A stretch of 64,000 bases of DNA from Spirogloea muscicola. Lineage: Eukaryota; Streptophyta; Zygnematophyceae; Spirogloeales; Spirogloeaceae. This document shows, in pieces, positions 1-11,764 of the stretch. A model generated the notes under the pieces. It saw only the letters and a list, made by a program, of their open reading frames with translations. It did not search any database and was not told the origin of the DNA. Positions within the stretch are counted from its first letter, which is position 1. Each line of letters starts with the position of its first letter. The stretch is taken from NCBI GenBank assembly GCA_009602725.1, contig WELB01000016.1, positions 48,461 through 112,460 of the forward strand, in the 5' to 3' direction. A program made the translations under genes and the position numbers.

Positions 1-374
1 GCGCCCTTCTTGTGGGTCACACAGCCACTACTAGACAGCCTGAGTCAAGCTTGGGGTTCATTATTCGTCCAATCAGCTGCTGCCTGTGGTGGCGCAAAGT
101 GGAGCCCGCAGATAGGGTAAAAACAACGCTTTCAGTGGGGCCAAGCATATGTTACTGCTCTTGCAGTCGTGTGGCTGGACCTATCAGCGGTTGCAGCTTG
201 CCTTGACCGTGCTCAAGTTGCTTTCACCCATACAGCGCATAGATTTGACCAACAAACAGACCTACAATAATTGGCTCCAAATTATAGGAAGCATAAATAA
301 CAACCTCATACCCTGCATCTGCAGGTTGAAGCGGGTTGAGGAGGCAGGCTATGAGTGTGCTCAGCCACAGCCTG
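1..374. other. 3' flank, no gene seen
   Basis: This stretch lies downstream of the stop codon of the minus-strand gene that ends at 375. Its short open frames have no recognisable protein content. It is probably 3' untranslated and intergenic sequence. Confidence 0.4.
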
Positions 375-1741
375 TCACTGTCTGCCCTGAGCTGACTTTG
401 CTGACTGCGACTGCAAAGCCTGGCTGCTGTTGACGCGAGTGTTCAGCTCGCCCTGTGCCTCGTCAATTTGGACAGTGGATGGCTCAGGCCTTGGCCTCAA
501 GACCGGCCCCAAGCCCTTGGAGCGCACCCTTGCCATGACAGCTAGTTGCTTCTCCCTGATCACAAGCTCCAACTGCCAGCAGCAAAGCAGCAGCCATCAT
601 GAGTACTGTGGTCACGCCTGTGCTTGAGACAACTGAGATGGCTAGGCACGCAAATGCATATCCCCTGTGCAGAGACGCAAACTCACAGATGCGACAGAGG
701 AGCTCGGAAAATCTGCTCTCACATCAAGGAGGCTCTGCATCTCCGCCGCCTTGCCAAGCGCTGCAGAGGCTGCAATAATCGACTCCTCGGCTCGTTTCTG
801 CACACAATGCAATCCCGGGACAAAGACGGGTCAGGTATCGTGTTCTGCCTAGGAAGTAGTAGTGAGCACACGAATAGCGACAAGCTGCACCTGCTCAGGC
901 GTGGATGCAGTGCTCGCAAATGAGGCAGTAGTGAAGCAGCAGGGTGGACAATGGGCTCGACAGACGGTTGCGAAAGAGCCAACTACTCACCCTGTGGAAC
1001 TCATACAGGTCTCTCCACTTGCGGATCTCCTCCAGGTGCTGCTGCCGCAGCTCGCTGATTCTCCCCGTGTGCTGCTGCGATGGCGAGTGCAGGTTGGAAC
1101 TGAACAGCGTCCTCCTGCGGGTTACATGCAAAGCATCCAGAGATTGGCTTGACTGAGGATGCCGTAATGGGGAGATCGAGCACGTCGAGGGCATGGGCTG
1201 GGGGAGGGGCACAAGCGCTGTCTTGGCCGGCAAGAAGCGGAGCGGCTGCACGCTGCAGTGCGGCAATGAAGCGGGCCGGCGACGTTGCCGACGTGCCAAA
1301 TGAGCGCTGACCCGATTGCGGGCTCCAGGCCGGAAGCGGCGCCGTCCAGGGGGTAATAGTCGAGGCCGTCGCTCGCCAGCGGCTGCTGGCCCAGGATGAC
1401 GTACGGCAGCCGCCAGCCTGCGCACACCGCGCGGCCCGCTCAGATAACGGCGGCGGCGGCGGTGGCGGCATCACGGCAAGCGTTCGGCCAGGCACAGAAG
1501 CGCCGCAGGATGGGCCACGATGTGCCGTCGCCGGCGGCGGCGGCGGCGGCGGGGGGGGCGCACCGGCGGTGGCGAGGCACCAGGCGCCGCGGAGGGCGCC
1601 GTGGAGGAGGTAGTGGCGCTGGCCGTCGATGCGGACGCCCAGGAAGCCGAGCCAGGCGCCCAGCAGGCCGCCAGCGCCGGCGCACAGCAGGCTGTTGGGC
1701 AGAATCACCAGCTGCGTCGCCACCTCCTCCGTGCTGGACAT
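375..1741 (-). CDS. Unidentified protein with hydrophobic N-terminus, five exons
   Basis: I do not recognise this protein. A model in consistent frame starts at the ATG at 1741-1739 with MSSTEEVATQLVILPNSLL. A hydrophobic glycine-rich segment (GAGGLLGAWLGFLGV) follows at about residues 22-36 and could span or anchor in a membrane. Later exons lie at about 1430-1310 (GWRLPYVILG), 1110-1005 (a charged stretch with HLEEIRKWRDLYEFHR), 795-720 (KRAEESIIAASAALGKAAEM, helical) and 572-375 (LELVIREKQLAVMARV, stop at 377-375). Donors such as GTGAGT and acceptors in CAG support the joins. The C-terminal half is mainly charged helix followed by a low-complexity Gln/Ser tail. The gene is head-to-head with the small plus-strand gene at about 2.3 kb, and the GC-rich region between them probably carries both promoters. 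Its function is unknown. Confidence 0.55.
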
Positions 1742-2254
1742 GGCCCCGCCGCCGCCGCCGCCGCCGCCGCCGCCTCCGTTGCCGGGGCGGGTGCCACGTG
1801 TCGTCGGGCCTGAGAGAGAGGCGGGGCGGCCGCCGGGGCGCAGCAGCTCGAGTGGGGGGCGCGGGGCTCCCACCGGGACGGCCCCGTCTCGCCGGAGCTC
1901 CGCCCACCACCCGCTAACTTTTCGCTAGCGCGCCCCGGGGGAAAAGCCCCTTTCTACCCTATTTATTCCACGTGTAAGGAAATCACTGTCCACTCCGAGG
2001 CAACCGTGGCTTCATCCGGGACAGGGCCTCTTTCCAGCTCTCACACTATCGACGACTTGACGGCAGACCTCGGCAGCCCGATAAGTGCCCCCACCCCCCC
2101 CATGCACCGGCGGCACCCCGTAGGCCGCCACGTGGCCTGCCCGTGCTGACGCGGACCCCGCGATTCCCGCCGCCGCCCCCGCCACTGCCGCCGCCGGCCG
2201 CCGCCGCCGCCGCCGCCGAGGCTTGGCAGGGCGCCGCGCTCGACTGCGGCGGCC

Positions 2255-2645
2255 ATGGCCCACCGCAGCAGCGCGGGAGAGAACGGCGGCCTNCCTGCCG
2301 ACTCGCCCGCGCTGTCTGCGCCGCTAGCGGGACCGCGCAGCGTGGCAGGCGACGGCGGACGCCGCCGCCGGCGGCGGCGGCGGCGGCGGCGGCGACTACG
2401 CGCGCCTGTCCAAGTGGCCCAACCCGCCGGACCGCGCGAACCCGGACCCGGTGGCGCTGGCGGAGCAGTGGCGGTATGCAACGCGGCTGTACGCACGCTT
2501 CTACGCCCGCGCCTGGGGCGCCGCCGTGCTCGGCGCCTCCGCCTGCTTCGCGCTGGGCTACTACCTCAAGGGCGGCAACCCCGTCACCGCCGCCGCCAGG
2601 AGGGCCTCCTCCGACGGGCCCCTCGGCCGTGGCGGCGGCGGCTGA
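2255..2645 (+). CDS. Small single-pass membrane protein, 5' end unresolved
   Basis: A coding-looking segment ends at the TGA at 2643-2645. It reads a Gly-rich leader, then YARLSKWPNPPDRANPDPVA, AEQWRYATRLYARFYARAWG and a hydrophobic helix GAAVLGASACFALGYYLKGG. The layout is a short soluble front, one membrane span and a short Ser/Gly tail. An ATG at 2255 is in a different frame from this segment. The conserved frame has a TAG near 2320 and no ATG after it, so the true start must come from an upstream exon or the sequence contains an indel. One ambiguous base (N) lies at 2293 next to long GCC/GGC runs that are prone to sequencing error. I cannot name the family. It may be a small organelle membrane protein, but that is a guess. 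Confidence 0.4.
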
Positions 2646-3185
2646 CATGCCGCGGCCCTCTGCCAAAGCTGTGGCGACCACAGCCGCCGTGCCTTCTTGC
2701 CCTGCGCCTCCTCTGGGCAGCCAAGCCGTGGTCAGTGGTTGCGTAGTTTCTCCCGTCTCCAAAGAGCAGCTACGTGTCTGCCGCTGCCTCCTGCGCCTAC
2801 GGAGCCACAGCGCTCTCGGCGTCGGCAGACTCGTGCCTGCTCATCGTACCTGCCCGGGCTGCCTGTCTGCCTCAGGGCTTGAGGCCGACGGGCTCACCAG
2901 CTTCCTGCAGGCCTGCAGGATACCCCTTGCTAGTCGTTGCAATACCAATGAGCACTGAGCGAGGCTCGTCAATTTTGCCCGCCAATCAGGCATCTGTACA
3001 GTGTTACGATGGACGAATCCGCCGGTACCGCATCAAGGAGCACGAGCGAGTCCACGCCTCGTGCATGTCCGGTCACTGTTCCTTGACCTACTTGGCCAAC
3101 TCGCAGGCTCTGTTGCCGCCAAGGCACGAGCAAGTGCTTGTGCAGGGCGAAACTGCTCCATGGAGCGCACTCCGAGTGGTGCGCA
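2646..3185. other. Intergenic, between convergent genes
   Basis: This lies between the stop of the small plus-strand gene and the stop of the minus-strand RABC gene. Nothing beyond probable 3' untranslated sequence was seen. Confidence 0.4.
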
Positions 3186-4694
3186 TCAGCAACTGCAGCT
3201 GCTGCTGGGTGTGACCGCACCGGCCGTTGGCCGGAGCAAGTTGACCGCGGGAGCGCTCTCTGCGACAAGGCTGGGCATCTCAAGGATCTGCACATGCTCC
3301 GCAATCAAATTGAGCAGCATGGCCTGGGTCAGAAATCATATGAAATATCGCACAATCACTGCTGGCTGAGCACTGACTCAGGCCACCCGCACGACACACT
3401 TGTCTATGTGACTGGGCGATGGTCCAGCTCACCTTCTGAACGAGCTCCTCAAAGCACTGCGCCACATTGTCCCGTGTCTTGGCACTGCACTCGAGGAAAA
3501 GGCAGCCGTGCTGCCGCGCAAATGCCACACCCTCCTGCCGCGTCACCATACGCTCTGACTCCTGCAATGATCCCCACCGTGTGTGGCTAAGCAACCCCTG
3601 CTGCTGGTGGGTGCAGCTGAACATGTGGCATGAACCTCTTTCACCACAGACCACCACCGGAAGCTGAAGCATAGATGGAGTAAGCAAGTGTGCAGCTGGC
3701 GGGGCCTACCCGGTCGACCTTGTTGCCAACAAGCATCTTGATGCAGTCAGCGTTGGTCGAGTACAAGTCGATCTCCTTGAGCCACACCTCCGAGAGGTCG
3801 ATGAATGTTTCCCGCCTAGTGACGTCATACACTGCACGCACAACCACACTCTCTGGGCCAGTTGGGACACTAGCATGCTGATGGCCGACCAATTGTGACT
3901 CCCCCAATATGAAGGCGAGCAGCGGGGCCAGCAGTCTGCCAAAGTGGGACATGTGACTTGCTGCTCACCGAGTATGATGCCCTGTGCTCCACGATAATAG
4001 GACCCGGTGAGGGTCCGGAAGCGCTCCTGGCCAGCTGGGCACACCACACGAGTCTCACGCCCTTGTCAGGCTCACACTCCAATTGGCATCCTTCATAGAC
4101 TGAGGCAAAGCCGAGGCGCATGGAAAAGATTTGTGCCATGCTTGCTGGCACTTCTGCCATGTCAAGGACATCGCAGCAATAGGCTGGGCAGCAAACGCTC
4201 TGGGCTTGCTTAGCAGCAGACTGAGCGTACCTGTGTCCCAGACCGTGAGCTTGAGCCGCTTGCCACCAATGGTCATCATTTTGAGCTTGAAATCAACACC
4301 TGCGGTAATTAAGCTTAGCTCTGATCTCAGCCTTGGGGGGGGGCAGAGGCCTTGCCCCAGCGGCAGCAGGGCGCGCGGTGGAGAGGGGCCGGGCATACCA
4401 ATTGTGGGCGCAAGGTCGTCAAAAACGTCTGCCGTGAATCGCAACAGCAGGCTGCTCTTGCCCACGCCTGCGCAGCCGCCGCCACACAAACCCTCCCTAC
4501 TGCAGTCAGGCAGCTTGTCCTGGTCGCCATGCCGCAAGCTGGGGGTAGTAGGGTGGAAGTGGAAGCGAAAGGGGGGGGCAGAGGCGCCAACCCGAGTCGC
4601 CGATCAGGAGGAGCTTAAAGAGATGGTCGAACTCGGGCGGCTTGGGGCCCGCCGCTGCCGCTGCTGCCGCAGGCGGGGCCGGCTTTGCCGCCAT
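3186..4694 (-). CDS. RABC: RABC / Rab18-type small GTPase
   Basis: This is a small Rab GTPase, a molecular switch for membrane traffic. In this subclass the usual sites are the endoplasmic reticulum and lipid droplets. It starts at the ATG at 4694 with an Ala/Pro-rich leader, then [14 protein letters not shown], and the P-loop GDSGVGKSS is completed across the first intron. The other signatures follow on separate exons: LAPTIGVDFKLK (switch I Thr present), [38 protein letters not shown] (G4) and LECSAKTR (G5). All nucleotide-binding motifs look intact. The last exon ends [11 protein letters not shown]...SSSCSC, so the two cysteines for geranylgeranylation are present as C-S-C. The run [11 protein letters not shown] and the phrase [20 protein letters not shown] are close to plant RABC proteins. 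The paralogue (RABC1, RABC2) cannot be fixed. Confidence 0.94.
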
Positions 4695-5129
4695 CGGGAT
4701 ATCGCGGGATATCGCTCGTCCGGCCCCTCCGCGCCGCTGCCGGCCTTGCTGCTCCTGCGCTGTTTGCGAACTTCAAACTCTGTCTCGCCCACAACCCCAC
4801 CTTGTTTTTCTTCCTCCCCTCCTTCCTGCGAGCCGCGGCGCTGGGCGGGCGCCCGAGCGGAGCGGCCCCCTGAAGACGTGGAGACGATGACGAACGGCTT
4901 CCTCAGCTTGTGCCGTGCGTGAGCCTTGGCGCTGCGGCAGCCCGCCGGGAGCGCTCCGTCGCGCCGGGTGGCGCGGCGTCAGTCAGTCCCAGGCCCCCGC
5001 GCGCACGCCCTGCCGCGGCAACTTGCGGCGGGCAGCTCCCGGGCTCCCCGAGTATGCGGCTGCTGATATCATAATTGCGGCTGTCAATGCCAGCCATGTG
5101 CAGACATAGGGTGTCCCTAAAATAATTTT
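4695..5129. other. 5' flank of RABC
   Basis: This GC-rich sequence lies upstream of the RABC start and is probably promoter and 5' leader. No gene is evident. The retrotransposon tail on the other side begins at about 5130. Confidence 0.4.
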
Positions 5130-6250
5130 GTGTATTTGAAACAAGTTCATAAGTACATCGGCGGAGCCGCAGGCTGAATTGGAGAGGTAAGGGCTCGCCC
5201 ATTCAGGATAGGGGCTGGGAAATGCCAGCCCAAAAAAGAATGAACCAAGGAATAAATAGGGCGCTCTTATTAGTACCCCCGGGGGGAGAGTGGAGGAGGT
5301 GTGGAGTGTGTACTGGTTTGATGGAGGGAATGAGTGTGTACTAAGAGATCGAGGGCCTGTGTGGCTAAGTACGAAGGCAAGCAGATTCGCAAATGTACGT
5401 CACCTGCTGCTAAGCTGACCCGCTCAGTAACCCCGAGTCAGCACATAGAGGTCGCTAACTGATGCCCGAATACCGGACGGCAATAGCAAGCTCTTGAGCT
5501 ACCAGCTAAGGCTCGACCAGCTTTCTGATGCAAGGCATGAGCCTGAGCTCGCTGCAGACAAGCTGACACTCGACGTTGTAAGAATGACAAGTAGGCTGCC
5601 GGCATGCCCATCTGAGCTGGAAGCATATGCTCATGTCGAGCATATCCCAAACTTGCACTATTCTCCAGTAAGGTATGGAAGCGAGGCCCCATGCAGCCGA
5701 AAGTGTCAATTGCCGCCGGTAGGAGGTGATCGCTGCGGGGGTAGTCAGAGTAGTGTCGGAGCTTTCTCTGCTCAGCACCTTCCACTGCGTGGCCAGCAAT
5801 GTGCATCGAAGCGGAACTCTTGTTTGCCTCCGTCACCACCACATCAACCAGGCTCGTGGGCCTCCGCCAGGTCGTACACCCACAATGTCCAGGGTGCGAC
5901 GGTGATGGCGGTCCCTGGGAATCCGTGGTGATGGGCATTACACTGCTTACTTCCACAATGGCGCGGTAGCCGGCGTCGCGCATCAGGCCCGCCAGGGCTT
6001 CCCGTAGGAGATTATTGACGCCGACCACCTCAGGGCCGCCCTCCGCACGGAAGCCACACTCACACCGAGTTACACCACTCAGGCAGGTCGGGGGCAGGCC
6101 CAGGAACAGCTGGAGAAGCGTCCGGAATGCTTCGGGGCTGATTCTGAAAGCGTTGTGGACGGGGTGCGTTGTGAGCCAGTCCGTTGCCCCAGGCCCACAA
6201 ACTGCGATCCTCCGCCCCTCTCCCCAATGACATAACAGATGTTAAGTAGA
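5130..6250 (-). mobile_element. Non-LTR retrotransposon 3' fragment (long copy, degenerate)
   Basis: On the minus strand, from about 6190 to a stop at 5426-5424, a reading frame with a few frame breaks matches the carboxy-terminal part of the other element copies here. Landmarks in order are HPVHNAFRISPEAFRTLLQL, LGLPPTCLSGVTRCECGF (a Cys-x-Cys knuckle), LREALAGLMRDAGYRAIVEV, a VDVVVTE segment, LLPAAIDTFG, MPAAYLSF, RVSACLQRAQAHALHQKAGR and the terminal SVSDLYVLTRGY then stop. The 3' tail continues toward 5130 with an inverted repeat (about 5213-5230, GGGGCTGGGAAATGCCAGCC) and a TGTATTTGAAACAA motif. No reverse transcriptase motif is visible, so this is a 5'-truncated, inactive copy. Confidence 0.75.
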
Positions 6251-6824
6251 TGTTATTGTCTGTGTACTCGGGCACTCAGGCCCTCCATCATTCAATAACC
6301 TCTTCGTCCTCTTCGATACTCTACATCCCAGCGTCTCCAGCTTCTCTCCGCCCCGGCACGGGTCCCGAGCGCGCCTCCTGCGCCCCTTCGGCGCCGCGCC
6401 CGCTGCCGCCGCTTCTGTGGCCGCCGCTGCCGACTTCGGACGTACTCTTGAGCGGCGTGTGCTTGCTGGCACATCCTGGCAAGACGAGCGCCAGTGAGGC
6501 AGAACACGACTCAAGGAGATCAGGCAGAGGCACGGAAAGAGCGTGAGGGAGGGGAGGAGGTGACAGAGAGCGCTTGAGAGTACTCACGAAGAGCTTGAGG
6601 TGTAGAGGCACAGAGGCCGGGGGACGTGTGGCAGATCTTGGACGAGGGCATTGTAAAGAGGGCCCACATTGCCTGGCGCAAGACGAGCGCAGCTGGGCGT
6701 ATCTACACACTGGATGCTAGGCATGGCGGCGCAGGGGAGTCGAAGGAGGGCGAGGAAAAAGCATGGCGTGCACGCCAGCAGCGAGAGGGCCCTCGCCTGA
6801 CTGCACCTTGTGGACCTGCCAGAC
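6251..6824. other. 5' flank of ALG14
   Basis: A GC-rich block at about 6330-6460 precedes the ALG14 start, consistent with the GC-rich 5' ends of other genes in this window. It probably holds the promoter and 5' leader. No separate gene is supported. Confidence 0.35.
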
Positions 6825-8185
6825 ATGATGACACTCGGGGACGCAGTGCTTGCAGTAGCCGCCCTGCTGCTGCTGCGCCTGGTGTACGTGCTCTCTGACG
6901 TTGGCCGCCGCAAGATGCCCAGTCGCCGGCTATCGCAACGGCCGCTCTCAACGCTCATCGTTCTTGGTTCAGGTCAGCAACCGCGACCTTCATATTCAGT
7001 ACAACTGGCGCCGTGCGCAGCCGCCTACCCACCTGTTCATTCCATGGCAACAGCTTATTTCTGTTATTGCCGTGCTGGACGCAAGCTGCAGGCGGGCACA
7101 CCGCCGAGATGCTCAATCTTACTGGCTTGCTGGACCGTGGCCACTACTCCCCTCGCTGGTACGTCGCCGCCGCCACAGACAACATGAGCATTGCCCGAGC
7201 TAGGACGGCAGAAGAGAAAGCTTCTACCGATGAGGTAATGCCACTACTGTCCTCAGAACACGAGGCTTGCGGATTCGCTTGCTCATGGAATACTCAATAA
7301 GGTGAAGGAGTGATTTGAGGACAGATCATAGGGCAAGTTCCTGCTCCATTGCTCGATGCTGGGCGTCACAAGTGCAACGGGCGCTGCTTGACTGGTCCTG
7401 CATTGAACGGAGCCAATGCCATCCGCAGAGTGCGCGGTACTGCAAGATATTTCGCAGCCGTGAGGTTGGGCAGTCATATCTCACATCCGTGGCCACCACA
7501 ATTGTTGCCTTCCTACACGCCGTTTACATCGTCTTTCACGTCCGCCCGGACGTTGTGAGTGACAATACACATCCCTGACCAGCACGGGCCTCCTTACCTA
7601 CGTAACATTTCAATTTGTCCGAGTGGCAGCTTCAAATTTGTATCAGTACGATGCAACCATCATCAAACTCTGTGTACACTACATGAGCAGGTACTCTGCA
7701 ACGGGCCTGGCACCTGCCTCCCAGTCTGTGTTGCTGGTTTCATCTGCAAAGTAAGCACTGTCCCAAACGCCTGCGCCCACTGAAGAATGCACCCCAGTCT
7801 TACCTAATGTCAAGTCCCACAGTCCTTGTAGTGGACGAGATGTATGGGCAGGTGCAGAATCAGTGCAGGTAGATGCAGCGTAACGCTGCGCAAATCACTT
7901 GTAACCACATACCATGTGCTGCTGGTCATTGTCTGCTGACGCATTTTGGAGGTTTTCCCATTATCCTCTTGCCTTACTTAGTGCGGGCGTTTATGCCACT
8001 TGCACCAGGTAATTGGCCTGCAGTGGACGAAGCTCATCTACGTAGAAAGCGTGGCTCGCGTGCAGAAGCTGTCACTTACTGGCAGGCTCCTGTACAAGAA
8101 CAAGATTGTGGATATATTCTTTGTTCAGTGGCCACACCTCACGCAGAAGTATCCGGGCTGCCAATATGTTGGCCGCCTCATGTAG
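6825..8185 (+). CDS. ALG14: ALG14, membrane subunit of UDP-GlcNAc transferase
   Basis: ALG14 anchors the catalytic subunit ALG13 to the cytosolic face of the endoplasmic reticulum. Together they add the second N-acetylglucosamine to the dolichol-linked precursor of N-glycans. I chose the ATG at 6825; a GTG lies in frame 15 bases upstream. The N-terminus has one membrane helix (DAVLAVAALLLLRLVYVLS). Family motifs follow across five exons: TLIVLGSGGHTAEMLNLTGL, RYCKIFRSREVGQSYLTSVA, VLCNGPGTCLPVCVAGFICK, LIYVESVARVQKLSLTGRLL and VQWPHLTQKYPGCQYVGRLM, with the stop at 8183-8185. Each join uses a plausible GT donor and AG acceptor and keeps frame. The length and C-terminal QWP motif fit the family. 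No ALG13 partner is present in this window. Confidence 0.93.
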
Positions 8186-10405
8186 GTGTGTCATTATGCC
8201 AGAATGCGACTGAGCACTCCAGCTTCCTTGTCAGACTGTGCTACATGCTGCGTGTGGGAGCAGTAGCCTTCTAAAGCTCCCAGGGTTATTGGCAATAATT
8301 GCTATCGCCAGATGCTCACTGGACTTTATCACCTAAAAGGTGCATAGAAAGTAGCTAGTCACTCTGAGCTTTTACCAAGGGTTGCCTTCAAGACCAAGGC
8401 ACCATGAAACAAGGACAGGACAGCACTGACTTAAGAAGTGACTGGTCAGCCAGTCGCTCTACTGCTGCAAGAAGCTCAGGTGAGGAGCCTTAGACGCTTC
8501 ATTTGCTAGTCTGATTGCTGCAGCCCAGGCTGATAATAATCCAGTGAATTTTCAGAGTGAAGGTTACCATTGTCCATCCATACACGTAGAGGAAGTGTAT
8601 GCCTTCCTCTTGGCATGGTTATGCAATGTCAGCATTGCAAGGCAACAAGGCCAACGCATCCATAAGCTATGCTCACAAGTCATCTCGACGGACCATGTCT
8701 GTCATCCAGCAGTCCTTGTATGGGCCTTCCTCCTGATGTAAGGCAGAGCGCAGGTCAAGGACAGCAGTCATTTCCCGCAACCATGTTGCTATGAAGGTCA
8801 GGCATTCAAAAAACACAGTGATGCAGCTGCTTTGTGGGCATATTCCCAAGGACAAGCTGCAAGGAGTGCAACACGTCAGCTTGGCCAGCAACAAAATATG
8901 GCTACCTGCTTGGAGAGGGACCAGACAAAGATGGTCTCCATGCCACTGGCTCCCACGAAGGACACGCGCTGCAGGATCAGTTGCAACAAGCAACAAATTA
9001 TGTTGACGTCAGTAAGCTGACTCTATGGCAGACGAGCTCTTCTCCCCTGTGGTGCATGCGACTCAAAGACGTGACACTAAGACAAGCTGCCTCTGTTGTA
9101 AACTGTGAGACATTACTTATTGCGTGAAAGAAGAAGAGCTGGATTGGCCATGTAGTCCGACCTGCTGAAAGCGAGTGGGTCCAATAGACACTGTACTCAG
9201 CACTCGAGCCTCAGCATGCTCAAGCATCATCTGCAGCACGCAAGACTCTCCAATTGCTTTCCTTAGGCCCAGCATTGTACTCAGGCCAGCAAGCAACTGT
9301 GCTGTCCATATTGACTACAGCATGTACAGAGGATTCTAGATTTAGTCTAAGTTCACTAAACTGAGGTGCCGCTAAGGAAGTCAGTGTAAACAAAGCAAGG
9401 TCAGTAAGCTGGGCTTCAAGCATAGAGTAAGTGGCTAAGAAGAATGCCTCAGGGGTGATTCCGAAGCTGCTCACAAGGAAGCTAACATCACTACAATGGC
9501 TTACATTATAAGCTCGGCTCTCTAGCATTGTTGAGAATCTAGAAAGAGGTCCTGTGTGAGCTTTGTTTGCAGGTGACGCGAACTCAAATCTGCAAATATG
9601 GACAAAAGAGAAGCTTATCAGCTGTAGTAAGCTATTAGACCACTAAAGAGCATGGCCCTGCATCCTGATGAGCAGAAGAAGAAGAGCAGAAACCTTCGTC
9701 TCATTGTCTAGCAGAGAATTAAGACAAGACAAGGCAGGGGCAATACACGGTGCTCAAGTCCCTCCTTCTAAGCGCCTCAAGCTGAGCTTGAACAACCTGA
9801 GCAGGTCCAATCTGGAGTCACAGGAACATCATTCCATCAGCCAGCAGACGTAGGTGCCTGACGCACAAGCTGTGCCCCTTGTCCACAGGACAACAGAGGT
9901 CTACCATTCAACCATCTATTAGTCTTTGCTTGCTTGTCATCGACATATAAGATATGGAAATGCCCTTGCTTGTAGCATCACATTGGACTTATTGTGGTTG
10001 GCAGGGAGGAGAACATATTGCCTGGCCATACCTCTGGGTCCGGCTTCAGGGGAGTGGTCTGCTCGCTGCCCCTGCTCAAGGCATGAAAGAGAGGTGAACA
10101 GAAGGCAATCAGCTCCCTCACACCTCTGACATACAGAGACAGGTGGAGCGCACTGGCGTTTAATATAGACGCAAATAACAAATGATACGCAGAGATTACT
10201 CATCATGGGAGATCTATCAGCAATGTGTGCTGTTACCTGCACTACATCACTTCAACTGGGGCCATGGTGGCCAGCATCTGAATGCAGAACTAGTTTCTAT
10301 AAGAAGAGCAGCAATTTGCCAAGCCAAGGCAGTGAACAGAGCAATTGGCATCACCCGTTGGAACTGGCGCTCTGATCCGAGCCGGCAGTGGCTGACACAA
10401 CGACG
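8186..10405. other. No gene supported
   Basis: This 2.2 kb stretch is less GC rich than the gene 5' ends and has only short open frames on both strands. A minus-strand segment near 10060 reads TTPLKPDPE after a possible small exon GVRELIAF, faintly like a HAD-family hydrolase. No continuing exons with a GDS motif were found, so I do not call it. Most of this may be intron or intergenic DNA of a gene starting at the GC island near 10.5 kb. Confidence 0.3.
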
Positions 10406-10439
10406 CTAGGCTGGCCATCCCTGGCAGGGACCGTGAGTA

Positions 10440-10700
10440 ATCCCGGGCTCCGTCCGGGCGTACGCTTGCCGTTGCTCTGCCGCACAGAGGACGCTCGCCG
10501 CCGCCCGGCGGCGGGGTGCAGGCGGTAGTACGCGGCGGCCTGCAGGCGCCGCGCTCGGAGCGGCCCGGACCAGGAGGCCCCGGCTGCCTGGAGCTCCTCC
10601 GGAGCGGCGCTCCCGGCGGAGAGCTCCGGNATGAGCCGTCGCGCGGCCGGAGGACGACGCGGCGGAGGTGCTGAGCTGCAATGGAGCGTGTATTGAGATT
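10440..10700. other. GC island, probable gene 5' end, ambiguous direction
   Basis: This very GC-rich block has one ambiguous base at 10630. In this window such blocks mark first exons. The minus strand has an open frame through it (starting ATG at 10798), rich in Ala, Arg and Ser like a targeting peptide, but no downstream exons could be assigned. A 15-base string shared with the 5' leader of the HVA22-like gene occurs at its edge (10683-10697). Confidence 0.35.
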
Positions 10701-11764
10701 GGAGTAGAGCGTGCGGGAAAGGGGCGGACTGAATCTGGCGTCCGCGCGGATCCTCTGTGCGCGCCGCCCGGTCGCCGCAGCAAGCCGCAGATCAGCACAT
10801 CGCCGGAAACCTAGAGTCAGGGCGGGACCAGGGATCCGGAAGTTCTATGATTATCTGAAGCCTTTTAGGCGAGGGGCCAAGGATGCGGGTACGAGGCCCC
10901 TCTCCCCGCCTTGTAGTCCTTGACTGCAGCCAGGCCTGCCTCGTGCAACCGGCTGCTGACTGCCCACAAGAGAGAGAGACCACGAATGGTGCAGAGACGA
11001 CTCAGTTTCCACACTCCACATAGCGAAGCCAGTCAAATACTCTAGCTGTAACCAGGCATAGTACATGATCACATGGCACAGCAGACTGAGGGCGACTGAG
11101 GGCAAGCCAAGCACGGTCCTGCGTGGACCGGAGCAGCTCTGCGGACAGTGCACACGAAGTTCTGAGACTGGTCATGGAAGAAGCAGCTCTTTGAAAGGAC
11201 ATGGGAGCAATCATATGGCTCAGTAGCCTGCTGCCTGAAACAGATACTTGTCCTGCCGACTATCTGCCCTTGGCAGAAGCAACAGCTTGCACATTGTGCT
11301 GATTCACACCCGCAAGGCACATCTCTTTGCCTCGCATGCTATTTGCCTGTCCATGAGATAAGTCAAAAGGGCACATTGACAGCTTTAAGCTGAGCTGTGC
11401 ATCCGATCAGCGACATACTTCCTGCTTGCTTGACACTGATGCTCAACACCAGTTTCGCAAATTGGTTGACATAATCGTTCAGACAGACACCGAAAAGTAT
11501 GTTGCGAATTGCAAAGACTACACTTTGAGCAAGTGCTCAGCAATGTGCGCATTGCTTGTGCGCAAACGCGTCATTTGCTTCACTAAGCAGCCCATGAAAT
11601 GAGCGGTATTCCTTACCAAGGGTGCACAAGCAAGCTTTGTGGTCAGAAAGCAGTCACAAGCAGCTGATCCTGAAGCAGCTGCAACTCAATCTCTCTGCTG
11701 AACCTGAACACTACGAGAGTCCTCCTGCAATTGATCTGTCAAAATCTTGCCCCTGCGGACCTGC
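10701..11764. other. No gene supported
   Basis: Short open frames only, with no recognisable protein motif. This is probably intergenic between the island at 10.5 kb and the minus-strand gene that ends at 11765. Confidence 0.3.

Noticed and set aside
1440-1930. Long open frames on both strands (Pro-, Gly- and Arg-rich)
   Set aside because: They arise from GCC/GGC repeats and are open in many frames. Only the frame giving MSSTEEVATQL continues sensibly into downstream exons.
9420-9480. Possible extra retrotransposon piece (FGITPEAFFLATYSMLEAQ, minus strand)
   Set aside because: It is only weakly like FRISPEAFRTLLQLFLGL and lacks the terminus or tail repeats nearby.
9600-9690. J-domain-like ALHPDE segment
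   Set aside because: The frame is broken by stops and the HPD motif is part of a very short match. Not enough to call a DnaJ gene or pseudogene.
10060-10120. Possible HAD-family hydrolase exons (GVRELIAF, TTPLKPDPE)
   Set aside because: No nucleophile DxDxT exon and no GDS motif were found on either side, so the resemblance may be chance.
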